From Lineus longissimus (taxonomy: Eukaryota > Nemertea > Pilidiophora > Heteronemertea > Lineidae): 64,000 nt of DNA. Below the pieces are notes generated by a model. The model was not told the DNA's origin and searched no databases. It saw nothing but the letters and a program-made list of their open reading frames with translations. Below, piece after piece: positions 10,364-23,600 of the stretch. The translations under genes and the position numbers were made by a program. Within the stretch, counting starts at the first letter, position 1, and every line of letters starts with the position of its first letter. Location of the stretch: assembly GCF_910592395.1 (NCBI RefSeq), contig NC_088319.1, positions 13,142,001-13,206,000 of the forward strand. The letters run 5' to 3'.

Positions 10364-13310
10364 GTGGACAAGTTGCCGGAAAATATTGTCAGCTTTAAAA
10401 ATATGCATATAAAGGAACGTGTTTGATGACATTAGGCATATTTAGGGCAATAATCAATAATCAATGTGATGTAAACAGAACCTCGCTAACAAGACACTTT
10501 TAGCAATGAGCAAGGGGACATATCCTGAAACACCTCACAGAACAGCACTATCTACAGTGTATGCAGCACTGTGCCTCGTTTTTGAGACAGCAGTTATGGT
10601 TAAAAATCAATCCCTGAAACACCGTAAATTAGGTACATCTCCAAGCAAATATCTTCTCATGGAATTAAAGCTAGTTGGTTTCGAAAACAAGATTGGTCTT
10701 AATAAGATTAGTCTTGATAATGAGGCTGATTTGGTTCCTAGGGCAGAAGGTTTTTTCAGCATTTTCTGTTGGTCACCGAGATCATTCCCAGGTAATCCTA
10801 CCTTGAACCAAACCAAACTGATGTATACCTTCTTTACATGTGGTGCCGATTCTCCATGTTGATGGAAAGAGATTTTTCTTCTGTAACTTACCACATTGTA
10901 TTATCTTCCACATGCTTCCCTATGTACATGAAGTTGTGCAAGATGGTTTCTATTTGATGCCAATTATGATCAAGGTAATCCACAAAAGGTTGCATATATA
11001 ACCTCTCAATAGGATCTAGAGCAAACTATAAGAACCTTGCACAAACACTCAGCTATAGGAAGCAATTCCTCTTACACTATTACACAACACAACACAATCA
11101 TTCTGTCCTTAACTGAAGGTAGGACTTATTTCCCATTTACCCACATTAATGGAAACCATGATATGCACCTCGCTTGCACCATCAGCAACTAATGTTTGTA
11201 TCTTTTGCACGTTTTCGCTTTGATATACGAAGATGAAGGAAAATCAAATCTCGAGAGGAGAAGCAGCACTTTTCGGGCATCCTTTGTAACATGGTATGCT
11301 GTTGCAGACCATCATGCACATAGTGTACACAAACAGTGTACAGGGAGTTGACTGTAACCTACATTCATGTGAAATAATTGCTGCTTGTCATTTCCGTGAA
11401 GATTTGTCAAAGTGGTGAAGCAAATTTGACATTTTCACAATAAGCGACTACAACATCAGTCTTTAGAGTAATACCTAGCATTTGGACCATCCACCTAAGC
11501 ATCATATAACTCAGTACTCAAAGATCAATTGCACACATGAGCCATGTTGGTTGTTAAAGACCAAGCTCTGAAACATAGCAGATGCTGCTACATGGTGTTC
11601 GGTAATCATATAAACGAACATGTCCACTTCATTTTTTATGACACGGACAACACGTCCTTGCCAAGGGCAACCTTCAGTCTTTGGATGGCGGTTTCCATTG
11701 TTTTCATTGTCGGGAATGGAGCCTGTGAAAGGCTTATGTTGGCTACAGTGGTGCCTTGGGCCGATGGCTCCACGCTGCCCATCTGTTTTAGTCTTGCTGT
11801 ACATGAGTGACCAGTGTGAAACACATCACAATAATGGAAGGTTTTACGTTTTTTTGTAGCTCTATTTGTTTTGTTGGAGGATTATATTCTGGCACAGCCT
11901 TTGTGTATCTTCCTTGGTAAGTCAAAATATTGAGTTGAGACCTGAGCATCTACCAGGATACTACTAGCTCTTAAACTGTTACATTATTCTACAATTTGAA
12001 CCTCGGCCACACTATTTACAATATATTGAGCAAAACCAGCAGCACAAGTTCAAGGGTGGTATGGAAAGCCATGCCAGGGAAATGATAAGGGAAGAAAATA
12101 AGACACAGTATCGTTCGATCAGTATGCTGTAAATTCTAATGGTTCTTTGCCCCAAGTACCTGATACTCTTATCACGTAACTTCCATCCAAACAGAGGAAA
12201 AGGGCAATATTAACTTTAATCATCTTCAAGACCATCAGAACAGAACCTAAAAAAATGGCTCCAAAAAGTAAGTTTCTTAACAGTAGATTGACCAAAAATG
12301 GCCTTCACCTTCCCCCAATAAAAAGCGAGCACGGTCATGCCCCTTGGCTACAATATCAAGGCTTGATCCATCGCACAAAGACATAAGTGACCGTGAAATT
12401 AGAACCTCCCTTCCTATCTTTTTACGAACAATAGGCTATTGGACAATAGAAAACTCAGGGCTGGTCAAGTGAGTGTGCACCAACATCGCAACATTGAGAG
12501 CACTCAGAAGTGAAATGTATTTGTCTAACTGAGAGTGGCTCAAGGTTTGGTGCTGCTGTGGCAGTGCTATGTGGTGGTTTTGTCAACTCCCCTCTCCCAT
12601 CTCAAATAGATCTTTAATTGTGCTTTGTGTGACCTGGCCCATCAGTAGTTGTGTCTTTGTTGGTCTTCCTTGGCCCAAGATTCGATTTCTGCCTCCTTCA
12701 CCCCATACAGTCTCTATCAAAGAGTATCTGCTATTCCCAAGATGGTGGTTGTGCCGTCTGCAAATTCTCTCCATCAAAAACTGCCCTGTTTTGCAGATGG
12801 CATGAAGAAGGCATTTGGGCATGCTCTTGAATATCAAGGAGCTGTTCCTGAGGTCAACCCATGAATTACTGATGGTTCCCAGCCCTGTGGAACTAGAACT
12901 GTCATTAGAAGGCCCCATAGTACAATGATGAATCATATTCCAAGGCAGAAGAGTCAAATGAAGCTTCTCCTGAAAATCACCCGCGGTACCTGCAACTCAT
13001 TAACACACATACTGATGACAGCCCCAGAAAACGACTCTGAGGTTGCAGCGTAATCACGTAGGACAACTAGTTCTCTGCACTCGATCCGCACGTCGCCTGA
13101 AGGATCGCGATATGACATCATCGCATCAATGAGAGCAATCTACATCAATAGACATGACACACAGGTAAATGAAGCTAACTTAATAAACCCAGTAGTGATA
13201 CATCAATTGGATCGACTAGGAGCCGGAGATATGGCCTCGTGGAGCTTCAGGTGATTCTGCTTTGAATCTGTGCACATCTAAACCGCCGTCGTAAGAGGCA
13301 CTGGAAAGAT
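10364..13310. other. No assignable gene; several open stretches of unknown status
   Basis: Plus-strand frame 10506-10862 (118 codons) and the region 12569-12957, open on both strands (124 codons on minus, 71-78 on plus), are the least repetitive open stretches. The 12.6-12.9 kb block is less AT-rich than its flanks and may be a fossil exon or transposon reading frame, but no catalytic motif is visible. The rest shows nothing. Confidence 0.3.
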
Positions 13311-13314
13311 GTCA

Positions 13315-13960
13315 CAACCACTATAGACAAGATTTTCAAAGAGTTGCTTTGAACGTTTTTTTATGATAATATGGGTTTTATTAGAAAGCTGTGGTCTCAG
13401 AGACGGAACTGTGGTCAAAGTGTTACCAATATATGTAGAAGCCGTTACGTAAAACATTTTATCCACACAGAACCAGTGTTATAGCAGGCTATGGAGGTTG
13501 ATATCAATTGCTATAGAAAAGATTTCAAAGAGCTTCTTTGAATGTCTTTTTTAGCATCAGAGGGGTCTAAGGAGAATATTACGGTCTCATAGAAAGGAAT
13601 TGTGCGCAAAAGTGTTACTCATAAAAGCTATTGCGTAAGATAGTTGTACACATAGAAATGATGTTGCAGCAAGCTATGGAAAATGCTATCAACAGCCATA
13701 GAAGTTTTTTTAAAGAGCTCCTTTGACGTTTTTTTACCATTAGATGGGTTTCAGCAGGAAATTTTGTCTGATACTGCGATCTAACTCATCAACAGAAGCC
13801 ATTGCAGAAGAGAGAGATCTGTACATCATTGGAAAATGCTTTCAACTACTATAGAAGAAGTTTGAACCGGGTTTCGAGCAGAAAATATTATAAAAGGAAT
13901 TGTTGTTAAACATATTACAAGGAGTTTCTTGTTCAGTGTTGCAGTGCAGAGTGTTTCAGT
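13315..13960. repeat. Old tandem repeat with unit of about 160-190 bp
   Basis: The landmark CTATAGA(A/C)AAG followed by TTTCAAAGAGYTNCTTTGA recurs at about 13321, 13511, 13696 and 13859. Each is followed by a TTTTTTA..ATGGGTT block and then by GTGTTACT/GTTGCAGCA words. Divergence between units is high, so this is an ancient array. No coding frame runs through it. Confidence 0.7.
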
Positions 13961-14710
13961 AGACTGCAAATTGCTCACAAGAACCAACAGACAAGACAGT
14001 GGTGCAGCAGATCATCAAGTTCAAAGAACCACAGTGTTTGGGAAAAATCTTACCATCACTAAGGCGATCATGATACCATTTATTATTCAATTCACAATTC
14101 GGATTTAAGGTAAACACTCCAGAAGCACTTCAGACCAAACTGATGATTTTGAAAACCCTTGCAAACACATCGAACAAGGGTTCAAAACCTGAACAAACAG
14201 ACTAGAGACTAGATAGTTACCACAGCCGCAGGAGGGTTCAGCGCCCTTGCTCTTTACAAAAGGGTTTAACTGTTGATCTTTGACATCAGTTGACTGCTCC
14301 GAGGGAAAGGGCTCCATCACAAATTCAGGCACTGGGTAATTGTTATGTGGCCAAGTGTTCATTGCTTCAAAGAACCAAATAAAGAAATCTGGCAAAAATT
14401 ATATTTTCTTTCGTCTCCTAAATAGCCTCTGTTAATGCCTTGGGTTGCATGGAACCACGTATAACAACCACCCTCAACTTCGGATCATGAAGAGAAGAAG
14501 ATCAATAGAAGAGAACTGCCTGCCTGAAACTTCAGTGCAAATCCCTTATTGACGTTGTCATTGGTACCAAAAACTACTTCTTTTGACCTCAATTCAGGTT
14601 AGTGGTGGTTTCTAGCCTACTACCAGATCATGGTTCTTAGTACCATCAGTTAAAATGGTGCAACTGTAGCATAACTCATATTGGCCTCGCAAAAACAGGA
14701 AACTCACATG
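13961..14710. other. No identifiable gene
   Basis: Unique sequence. The minus strand near 14054 has a donor-like ATGGTAAGATT, but the sequence before it is AT-rich and stop-laden. Confidence 0.4.
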
Positions 14711-14934
14711 TAACGGACAGGATTTTGTATAGGACGAACATAACATAATGGTCAGTACAAGTCATATAACGGACAGGATTTTGTATAGGACGAACATAAC
14801 ATGATGGTCAGTACAAATCATATAACGAACAGGATTTTATATAGGACGAACATAACATGATGGTCAGTACAAGTCATATAACGGACAGGATTTTGTATAA
14901 AACGAATATAATATGATGGTCAGTACAAGTCATG
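14711..14934. repeat. 56-bp tandem repeat, four copies
   Basis: TAACGGACAGGATTTTGTAT starts at 14711, 14767, 14823 (one change) and 14879, an exact 56-bp period. Each unit has AGGACGAACATAACATGATG and GTCAGTACAAGTCATA. The units differ by a few substitutions only. The array ends about 100 bp before the 410-bp inverted-repeat element. Confidence 0.95.
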
Positions 14935-15035
14935 TCATATCCAAACATGTTTCATCTGTGCATCTGGGAACAGCCGTAACTCTTTAACTGATGCTAATGT
15001 TATTTCACAGGACGGTGGCTTTTGCCCTTGGCCAT

Positions 15036-15445
15036 AGCTGCGCTTACACCACGAAATATTGGTGGACCAATTGCACTTACACCACCACATTGCCGCGACA
15101 AATTGGTTCGGCAATCCATTGCCGATACAAATTGCCGAGCATATTTGTCCCACCAAGCTTGATGGTCCAAATTCGCCCGGCTTGTTAAAAGTTCGGCTTT
15201 GTCGTGGTGTAAGCGCAAATGGATCGGCAATTAGCTAGTTAGATGGTTCGGCTCCAGGCGGCGCTTTCGAAATGGCGCTTTCTGCCAAGGCTTTCCGCGT
15301 TCTGCTTATTGTTTGCGCGCCATCTGTAGCCGGATTTTATAACTAGCTGCAGCGCTGGTGTAAGCGCTTGGTGGATTTTCGATGGTGCGGCATTGGTTCC
15401 CGAACCAAGATTGGTGGTCCATTTTCAGGTGGTGTAAGTGCGGCT
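15036..15445 (+). mobile_element. 410-bp non-autonomous inverted-repeat element, copy 1
   Basis: The left end AGCTGCGCTTACACCAC pairs with the right end read inverted, AGCCGCACTTACACCAC (two mismatches in 17). The core word GYGCTTACACCA occurs five times: two forward near the left (15040, 15073) and three inverted to the right (15204, 15355, 15429), as expected of transposase binding sites. A palindrome ATTGGTGGACCAAT lies just inside the left end. CAT flanks both ends, a possible 3-bp target duplication. The second copy at 55817-56226 differs at five bases. There is no transposase frame; the small minus-strand frame through it recurs in both copies and is only the repeat. Superfamily is unassigned. 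Confidence 0.85.
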
Positions 15446-17852
15446 CATGTTAGCTATCACCTGCGCAGATGTCAATCATTCAACAAGTCGCTAAAAGTCA
15501 CCAAATGACTCATAACAATTGCGCATAATCTGACAGAATATATTCACAATTTGTCATTATCTCAGGTCATTGTTCGGATGCAGTGTTCATGTTCGACCTC
15601 GGGCGATGTGCTTATCATCCATTGTGAAGGTAATCTTTTGCATCATTCAGGAGGCAGAAATAGTTTGCAGTCCGGTAATTCATAGGAAGGGGGAGGGAAT
15701 AACTGTCCCCTTGGATTAATCAAGACAGATCAGAATGAAATGTGGTTTTAGTGACTATGAAATGTATGTAAATTATAAAGACAGTTGCTCATTCTTGTGT
15801 CCAATTCTAGAGGAATCTCAGACGCAGGATCTTTTCAATGCTCATCACAGTGAACTGTCAGGTCGCAGCAATAAATGTTGGGGGGAGGGGGGGGGTTACA
15901 GCAATTCTCTTTGTGACATCATCTTTTGTCGATGATAATGACAATGATTTTATCCCTTTTTTCTGCCCTCCCCCACAAATTATAGAAAAATAGGTAGGCT
16001 GAGTAGTGGTGTCTCCGATGATACATGTATTGGAAAAGGGGGCAAATAGCACAAAATAAAAGGAGAACTATTCAACAATTATTCTCATTTCTCACATATT
16101 GTCTTCTTTCACATTTGAGAGATTAATTGTTCAGTGTTTTGGGACTATGTTTTCTATAATTATCACTTAATGAGATTTTTGAATGGGCGAGTATAAAAAT
16201 GATCATCCGCCCACCAACCACCCACACAGTGTCACACCCAACTCTGTTGAGGCACCCCTTTCACACCCTGCACACATCACACAAGCTAATTATGAGTCTC
16301 GGAACACAAACACAGCACAGCAGCATCTAGTGATAAACACTACAACTATCTTGCTAAGTGTGATACGAGGATGCTTATCTCGACAATGCACAGAGGACGA
16401 TACTCGAGACACATGACAATGTAAGTATGCCTGGTGTATTGTCCTTGGGTGATGTGGATAGGGGTGCCCCACCCTTCCTATTGTGTGAACACTTTCCTTA
16501 CCATGATGGAAGTTTAACCATTTTGGTTTGAGAGGCTCGCATCAGTCTAGACATTCCTAGGCCGTAATTGTAATATGAATGGTACGATATAGCAAAAATG
16601 ACATCCCTCATCTCACAGTAGCCAGATAGCTTCACATCGGTATTCACACCACGTTCGTTCTATAAGATGCTCTTGCACAGCCCCCTCTATTGTTGTAGAA
16701 GTAGGTGTTGGCATCGAACATAAAACACCCGCTCGCTAAGTGTCGATGGCACCTGTCTCTTGTGAGTAATGCACTCGCAAAGAAGCGCTCGATACCAAGC
16801 TGTCTCGTTTGTATGCAATTGTCTTGTCAGAAAGAATTGGAGAACGATAGGTCGTCGTATCAGAGTGGACCTCGGAATTAGGTCTTGGTCAGGAGCAGCA
16901 GTTTTTTCCAAAACTCCATAATTTCTATTTAAAACCCTTGTGCCAGCGTCAACAGTCATTTTAGTATCGTGCTGACACTTCAAGCCAGTAAATTTACCTT
17001 GGCATTTTATGCTCGCAAATTAAATGAATGACCAAGATCGGTGAAAATAATCCAAAAAAATAATTTTTTAGACTAGAGAACAAAAGACACAAATGGTCGA
17101 CTGATGGGTTTAGACCAGTGTTTCTGACATCACATTGGTCAAGATGTCAAATTGATAGAGGCTGACTCCATAACTTGGCAAAGTTGGCCATTCCACCGAA
17201 AGAGGTGCTCATCCCAAGAGAGGTGAATCGTCTCAATGATTTGACCTTGGTGACACTCGGTAGTCCAAATTCAATTCCATTTGTTTAGGCTAAATGTGTG
17301 CAGTTAATTGGATAAGGGCACTTGGGCGTTTTCAGTTTTATTGACACATTTGTTGCAGCCCTCTTGAACCACAGCAATGAAAATAAAGGCAATGCCAACC
17401 AATGGTGTTTTAAAAAGGCTTGTCTGAGGTTAAATGCTCAGGTGCCAAAACAGCACCTTGAATGACAAAATGACTTGTAAGTTTACTTAAACTGTTGGTT
17501 ATGTGTCAAGGAGATTCAAGTCCCCAGACGTCTGGGGTGACTTTTTGCTGTGTATGTCAAAATTCCCCAACTGTAAAAATTCTGTTGGTTAGAAAAATGA
17601 TAGTGTCGAAAACCAGTTACCGCCTACTTCATTATGACTTTCGAGAAACGATGTGTTGAAAATGCCTGATGATTTCATTTCAAGTCTTGGATGAATCAGT
17701 GTTGAATTAAAAGGAGATACAGGGTTGGCAGTGAACACTTCATTGCGAGGACAATTTCTCTGCTCAGCACCTTAGATGTTAAAAAAACTGTTTCTGACAA
17801 GAAATTACAAAAATACAGATGTTCCCCAAATCCCCTCATCCTAGTTAAGAGG
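15446..17852. other. No identifiable gene; one G-run
   Basis: Unique sequence. 15880-15895 is almost pure G and could form a G-quadruplex or be polymorphic in length. A donor-like AATGTAAGTATG at 16415-16426 follows a His/Asn/Thr-rich open stretch (16183-16416), but the frames do not agree. Confidence 0.35.
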
Positions 17853-18179
17853 TCACACTATGTTAATCCCTCTGCACATTTTTAGCATAACAAAACAATA
17901 AACCGCATCGGCAGACAAGCAGTGTATTACACGGGCAACATGGGGATCACTGGCGATTGGATAATCCACCGAGACCATCGAGGCTAATAATTTCGGACAT
18001 GACAACGCGGAACACTCGGTAACATCGCCTATGCAAACATCGCTAATGACCTCTGGGATATCATTGAGGATGTTGTACAAGTCGAATCTGATAATTTCGG
18101 TCGCTGCTTTGCTGCGTGTGGAGGCTGAGAGGATAGGGTGATCAGCGTAATGCACGAGGTGTAGTGTCATCAGTGTCAC
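17853..18179 (-). CDS. Unassigned open frame, possible exon
   Basis: A 108-codon frame on the minus strand with an even amino-acid composition and varied, not AT-driven, codons, unlike most open stretches here. Within it, CACCCTATCCTCTCAG (about 25 codons in) is a good pyrimidine-rich acceptor that would begin an exon with SASTRSKAATEIIRFDLYN. No strong donor was found before the stop, so it could be a terminal exon, a fossil or chance. No domain is recognised. Confidence 0.25.
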   Translation of the reverse strand: MTLMTLHLVHYADHPILSASTRSKAATEIIRFDLYNILNDIPEVISDVCIGDVTECSALSCPKLLASMVSVDYPIASDPHVARVIHCLSADAVYCFVMLKMCRGINIV

Positions 18180-20348
18180 TCTTTAAGAAATTTGTAAATA
18201 TTTTTTCTGCAAAGTGACCAATGCTGGTGAAGGTCATAGAAGAGTAGACCCTCTGCTGTGCTATAGGATAGGGTGATGAGCTCACTAAGAGGGCTAAAGC
18301 ACAGAACTATAGGAAGGCCACATCAAATCATCTCAACGATTTATCTATCCGCATAATGTTACTTGTCACTCAGCCTGCGCTGACCACGACTCGTGAGACC
18401 CCGGCACCAGCCAAACAGAATAATCCACATTGGTCACCTCTGTATGACTCAGAATCTAACAACGCGTTTTATCTTCGATATTTCCGCGGCAAACTAATCC
18501 GCTGAATTCGTCCATTCATTTCTTGGGACTTTCCAACGAACATGATGCTGATTTGGACACAAAAATCAATAACTGACCAATTACATGATACTCCAACAAA
18601 AGATGTGGCCCATTGACATTGTCATTTTCTCGCCCATCTTCTGACATTTCAAAGAAGTGGGGCGTGGAAGCGATTGCATCAAGACCCACAACAAAGTGTG
18701 TGTCTGAAATGTGGTCAGGGTTGATTTTTTAGGAATTTTTTTACATTATGAAACTGTGGCTTTAACAGCTCTTCAAAAAAATATACCCAATTGGAACACC
18801 ACTATTTTCGAGGTCAAGCGATAAAAGGGCAAATTAAGCATCCTGATTTATGAGTGTATGCCACATTTACAATTGTCATATGTTTCTTTTATGAGATCAG
18901 TTCAAGATTAATTGCAATTCTAAAAGTTGTTGGGATCAAAGGGTTTAAATCGCAAAACAAATTGACAGCCCTATCACCCCACTTGCCCTGAGAGTTGGTA
19001 TGGATGTTGGAGCAGATTTACTGAGGCTTCAAGTTGCTATTGATGTAGCATCGGATTTGCTAAGTAATAAAAAGTTTGCGGCCATGACCAACCTACCGAT
19101 GAAAATGCGAATGGATTTCCTAATCTTAGGGCATTGTGTGGGCTATTCGACATGTTCGAGAAAGTATTGGAAAACCTGACATGGTTCGCATGATCGGGTT
19201 AGATCTTGAGTGACCAGTGTGCCAGACAAACATAGAGTTGCTCAGTTTGTTCTTTGTCCCAATTTGAAAATACCAACCGCAACCAGATGTAGCAGTACCC
19301 AAGATAATGCTCAGTGAATGTCCAGTGACTATTGAACTTTATTAAAGAGGCGATGCTGGCTCAATTTCTACTTCTTAATTTCAGCTCATACCTCAAATAA
19401 AATACTGCACCAAAGTTGTTTTTAAAGGTTTTACAAACCATTGACAGCTTTTCTTCACAATTGTCTCTTCCAACAGGATATTCATCACCCTTTACTCCCA
19501 ACATCCTGATTCATGTCAATATTCACTGTCAATCTCAATCAGTACATACAATTGTAGCAATAGCCATTGTCCTAAGAATTTGTACAAAAATACTCCAATT
19601 TCACTGATCTATGACCACATCATAAAATTACAATGAAATATGCTCATTCTGGCCAAGCCGGAAGATGCCGTCATGGCCACAGGATAATTTTTGTGACATC
19701 AACCCATCTTCTATCCAAATTGTACTTGCTGAATGGCATTGTAAAACCATGTGAATGCTAACTAGAATGAGTTGACTATTAAAAACTGGTCTTTGATCAG
19801 TGAAACCAGAGTTTTTCTGTCAAGAAAGGGGACGACATTCAAATGTCAGAATAAACTCAGCTCCCCAAGAAGGGAATCGATCGACAAAACCAAACATGTT
19901 AATTGCTGCATGTTTCGTCAGCTCCCGACCATCAAACATTTGTCTAGTGTCAAATAATTCAATTCACATTTTGCGTGCTGCGAAAAATTCGCAAAAAACC
20001 CCACACAGACATTGTGTAAATGTGCACAGATTTTCGCCAGTGTGCATCCCACGCATACAAATGTTGCCAAGATTCAACTGTTGGACTCTCAGGGCTGATG
20101 TTCATGAAGAGCCATTAACAGATGCAAAACACAACGACTCTGTGACCGGAATAATAACAATGTTCGCTACCTTTTGGTCACTGTTCAAAGAGAATGCCCG
20201 ATCAGGGATATAGCCAGTGTTTTTAGCATGGTGTTGTATCAGTGTTGGTCCTTTTTGGGGTGTTATTTGACCCCGATAGACATGATAGACGCACTTGGAC
20301 TTAATCGTGTTAGTCCGACAATAAAACACGACCTTTTTAACTAACTGC
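18180..20348. other. No identifiable feature
   Basis: Unique AT-rich sequence with short open stretches only (for example 19800-20213 on plus, Lys/Arg/Ser-rich, no support). Confidence 0.4.
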
Positions 20349-20618
20349 TCATGCATTTGTAGCATCGGAAGGTATATTATTGTAATTGTGTTCTTCTTTT
20401 CCTTTTAAGTGTTCAACGAAACCATCAAATTCAGAGGTTGGTGGCCTCATAGATCTTCCTCCTTTCCCCACAGTTTCTTCGCGAAATTTTGATCCACTGG
20501 CCAGGTCATTCTTCCCCACAGAACACAATCTTGAGGATGTGGTGTAAGGGTTTGTCCGTCGGGTCCACATGGGCACTGCTGTGAAGAGATTGCCACCCGC
20601 ATTCCCTCCAGGTGGCGG
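20349..20618 (-). CDS. Unassigned open frame, possible exon
   Basis: About 90 codons on the minus strand without ATG (the frame opens after a TGA just upstream), ending TGA. The middle reads FREETVGKGGRSMRPPTSEF. A second minus frame in the same block is Cys-rich (CPCGPDGQTLTPHPQDC) and superficially resembles a chitin-binding peritrophin motif, but the cysteine spacing does not fit. The block is richer in GC than its flanks. No convincing acceptor or donor was found. It may be a fossil exon. Confidence 0.2.
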   Translation of the reverse strand, partial: PPPGGNAGGNLFTAVPMWTRRTNPYTTSSRLCSVGKNDLASGSKFREETVGKGGRSMRPPTSEFDGFVEHLKGKEEHNYNNIPSDATNA

Positions 20619-20640
20619 CACAAATCACAGCAATCCACCT

Positions 20641-23600
20641 GATATCTTCCTTGGCTTGTTAATATTTCTTTATTGAGACTCTGTTATATTAAGCAAGACA
20701 TATCTTAAGGATCATGTCATTTAAAACAGGAGTGATCTCGAAAGCTCCCCGAACTCCAAACCACATGTGCCACTGCATTATAGAGGATACCATGACCATG
20801 AAAGAAATTCACTGATGTCAAAGATTTGAAATTTGACCAACAGTGATGTTCAAATCGTCAACCAAGAACCTATCTACATTTAGCTTATGGGCATCAAGCT
20901 GACATTTCGGTGAGATTTCTAAGTAAATAATGCCCACCAGTTTTAAATTGTCCATCAGTCAAAAAAAGTGACTTTTTTCCTCCGGTATAATCGTACCCGC
21001 ATCCAAGTGATCAGTTTCCCTATCCCTGGCTCCGAAGAAAGATTATTGGCGGCATGCAGCAACCGTTGAATAGATTTGCAATCTGAGCATTTCATGCCAA
21101 ATTTGTCAGCTGATGTGAAAAATGATGTGTTTTACCCAATCCTCTGTCAGTTTCAGGATCTTGCATGGACAGTGCGAAGCTTAAGATTATGAAGTGGTTT
21201 TCCAAAATTGCTTCCGAATCTCTCGAATGGGGCTAAAGATTTGTCATGTATCCTCAGATAGCAGTCTGCATAACAAGTCTATATCTTGTAATAGCTTAAA
21301 GGGACATAGGTCCAAAAGATTTTCTGGCAGAATGCCAAGTGCTTAATCATAACAATGTCGGTCCCAAACTGATTGGTGACATGTGTTTAGTTTTAATTCA
21401 TTGCCTCTTTGGCCACATTGGAAGGATGTCCAACTTCTTATCTCGGCTTAACTGCTTCTCTAATGTAGTTGATAATGATGTGATGAGCACACTCTCACTC
21501 TTAAGAATGGTCCTCTTTGTATGCATTTTTCTGTTATAATGGGACGTCGCAATAGGAACCCCCTTTCACCCCACACAAATTATTTATCAGGTTTCTTACT
21601 TACAATTATTTCCACAAGAAAAGGCTGAATAGGATTTCTTACATTGTGTGCTTCTATTATTTTCTCTCAGTTTCTTGCCTACAATTATTTCGAAAGGAAA
21701 CAAAAAAGTTAAAAATTTCATATATTGAATCACCATCTTACTAGAATTACCAAAGGGCCTAATGTAACAAAAACATGCTATTGAAGAACAGGGATGATCC
21801 TATCCTAGAAGTTTTACCCCCAAAAAAATTGATCAGGAAGGCCAACAGAACGATCAGGAATGCGCCTGGAGGGCTACCGGTTCCTGCTATTCAGTCCAAA
21901 ATGTCATCATTGTTTCTACAACACTCCGTTTCCATCGCACATCTCAAACCGTCAACATCTGCATTTTTTTTCACACGCAAATTCGTGCTGACATCTCCAA
22001 AACAACGCCATTGGCCAACCAGAGATTATAACGCTTCGGATGTAAACCTCAATAAATTCTCTTGTTTGTCTTGGGATGTAGAAAAAGTTCATCCTATGGC
22101 ACCTCTATCACTGTCTATCTACGCTTCTTTGTTTGAACTTCATGGTTTAGGCCAAGCGGTATGCTCCCTTTGTCAAATTTCCATAACTGTATTCCATCTA
22201 CCTATAAGTTACTCATAAACTTTTTCTAGTAGCAGGGTTTGTGTATACTAACTTCACCAGTCACGACAAAGGCCTATTGTAAAGCAATGTCTCCCTTTGA
22301 TTGTAAGGGACCGAGAAAATGTTCCATTATGTTGCCAACTTTCTTAACTTTTCCTTACAAGCATAATACCATATTTTCATCGTCTTGAAAAATGCAGTAA
22401 AAAATTAATTATAAACATTATAAACCTACAGGTGTGACCTTTGATATTTGCAAAAAAAGTAAAAGTATCAAAGCGTCAAAATTGGAAAAGAGTACCAGTA
22501 ATACATTTTTTCCTCAGAAAAAGTCTAGAATTGATGGCCAAACTTTTCTATATTTTTATCTCACATGGTCAACCTGTACAAATACTAATGCCCTTTTTGT
22601 CAAAAAGACACTGACACGACCCAGACACTTGTGATGCAAGAAGGTATTTTCTCTGGGAAGAAGTCCTCCAATCAATATGCTGTCCATTTCACGGGATGTG
22701 CGAAACCCTGGACAATGTGCATTAGTGCTGAAACTTTCTTTGGACGACTCGTGCAGATGACTCAAGTGTTATTTCACCAATGGTACGGAGTGGGCAAATT
22801 GACCATTCACTGCACACAGTCAACCCATTAAGTAATGGAAAAGACGAAACTTGGCGTGATGTTCACATCGCGCAAAAGAAACGTTCTCCTCTCTTCTTCT
22901 GCCAAGAGAGAAGCGACAGTCGAGCACGATTGTCCGACTTGGACCTGAGCACTCAAGAATCGTTCATAATAACGACTGCACGATTTCGATCATGTCCGTG
23001 ATGCCTCCTTACGCCATTGTGTCCTTCGATTGGATGTCAGGGTATCACTCTCTGAAGATGAATGCCCTAATCCGCTGTAACTGTATCAAGAATTCGCGTC
23101 ACATTGCCAAGGTACATGAGCAGATGAATTGGTTTTTTATCTGACGCAGGCTTTGGTCAATATAAAGGTCTTGCAGGTACAAAATTGTGGTCTAAAATAT
23201 ACACATATTCAAATTTAATTGGCTGATATTGAAAATGTCACTTGGTACAATAGAAAACCCTCTCGAAACCAAGTGAAATCTGACTGACAGGCAATATAAT
23301 CTGAAACTAAATCCCTAAAAGTTTCTACGCAATTCCTGTGTGAACTTGTCATGCAGCTTGAAAAATTTTGTGAACGAGGACAATAAACGCTGTTATCATT
23401 TGGCATCAACTTTTAAGTAAGAAACAACATTATAATTTATCACATGACAAATCCTGAATACCATAATCAAAAAGATATCTGATTTGCTAACAATACATGT
23501 TTTATTAAAGATTACAAATACAAGGTCATGAATTGTAATTCATGAGAGTAGCACATTCTGACGAAATCCGTCTCATTTTTTCTCGCCCGTCAAACCAATG

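Noticed and set aside
15000-15230. Minus-strand frame shared almost exactly with 55727-56011
   Set aside because: The shared part is exactly the 410-bp element, and the ends differ with the flanks. It is a repeat and not a gene family.
20447-20638. Possible chitin-binding (peritrophin-like) motif on minus
   Set aside because: The HPQDC word is suggestive, but the cysteine number and spacing do not fit the domain.
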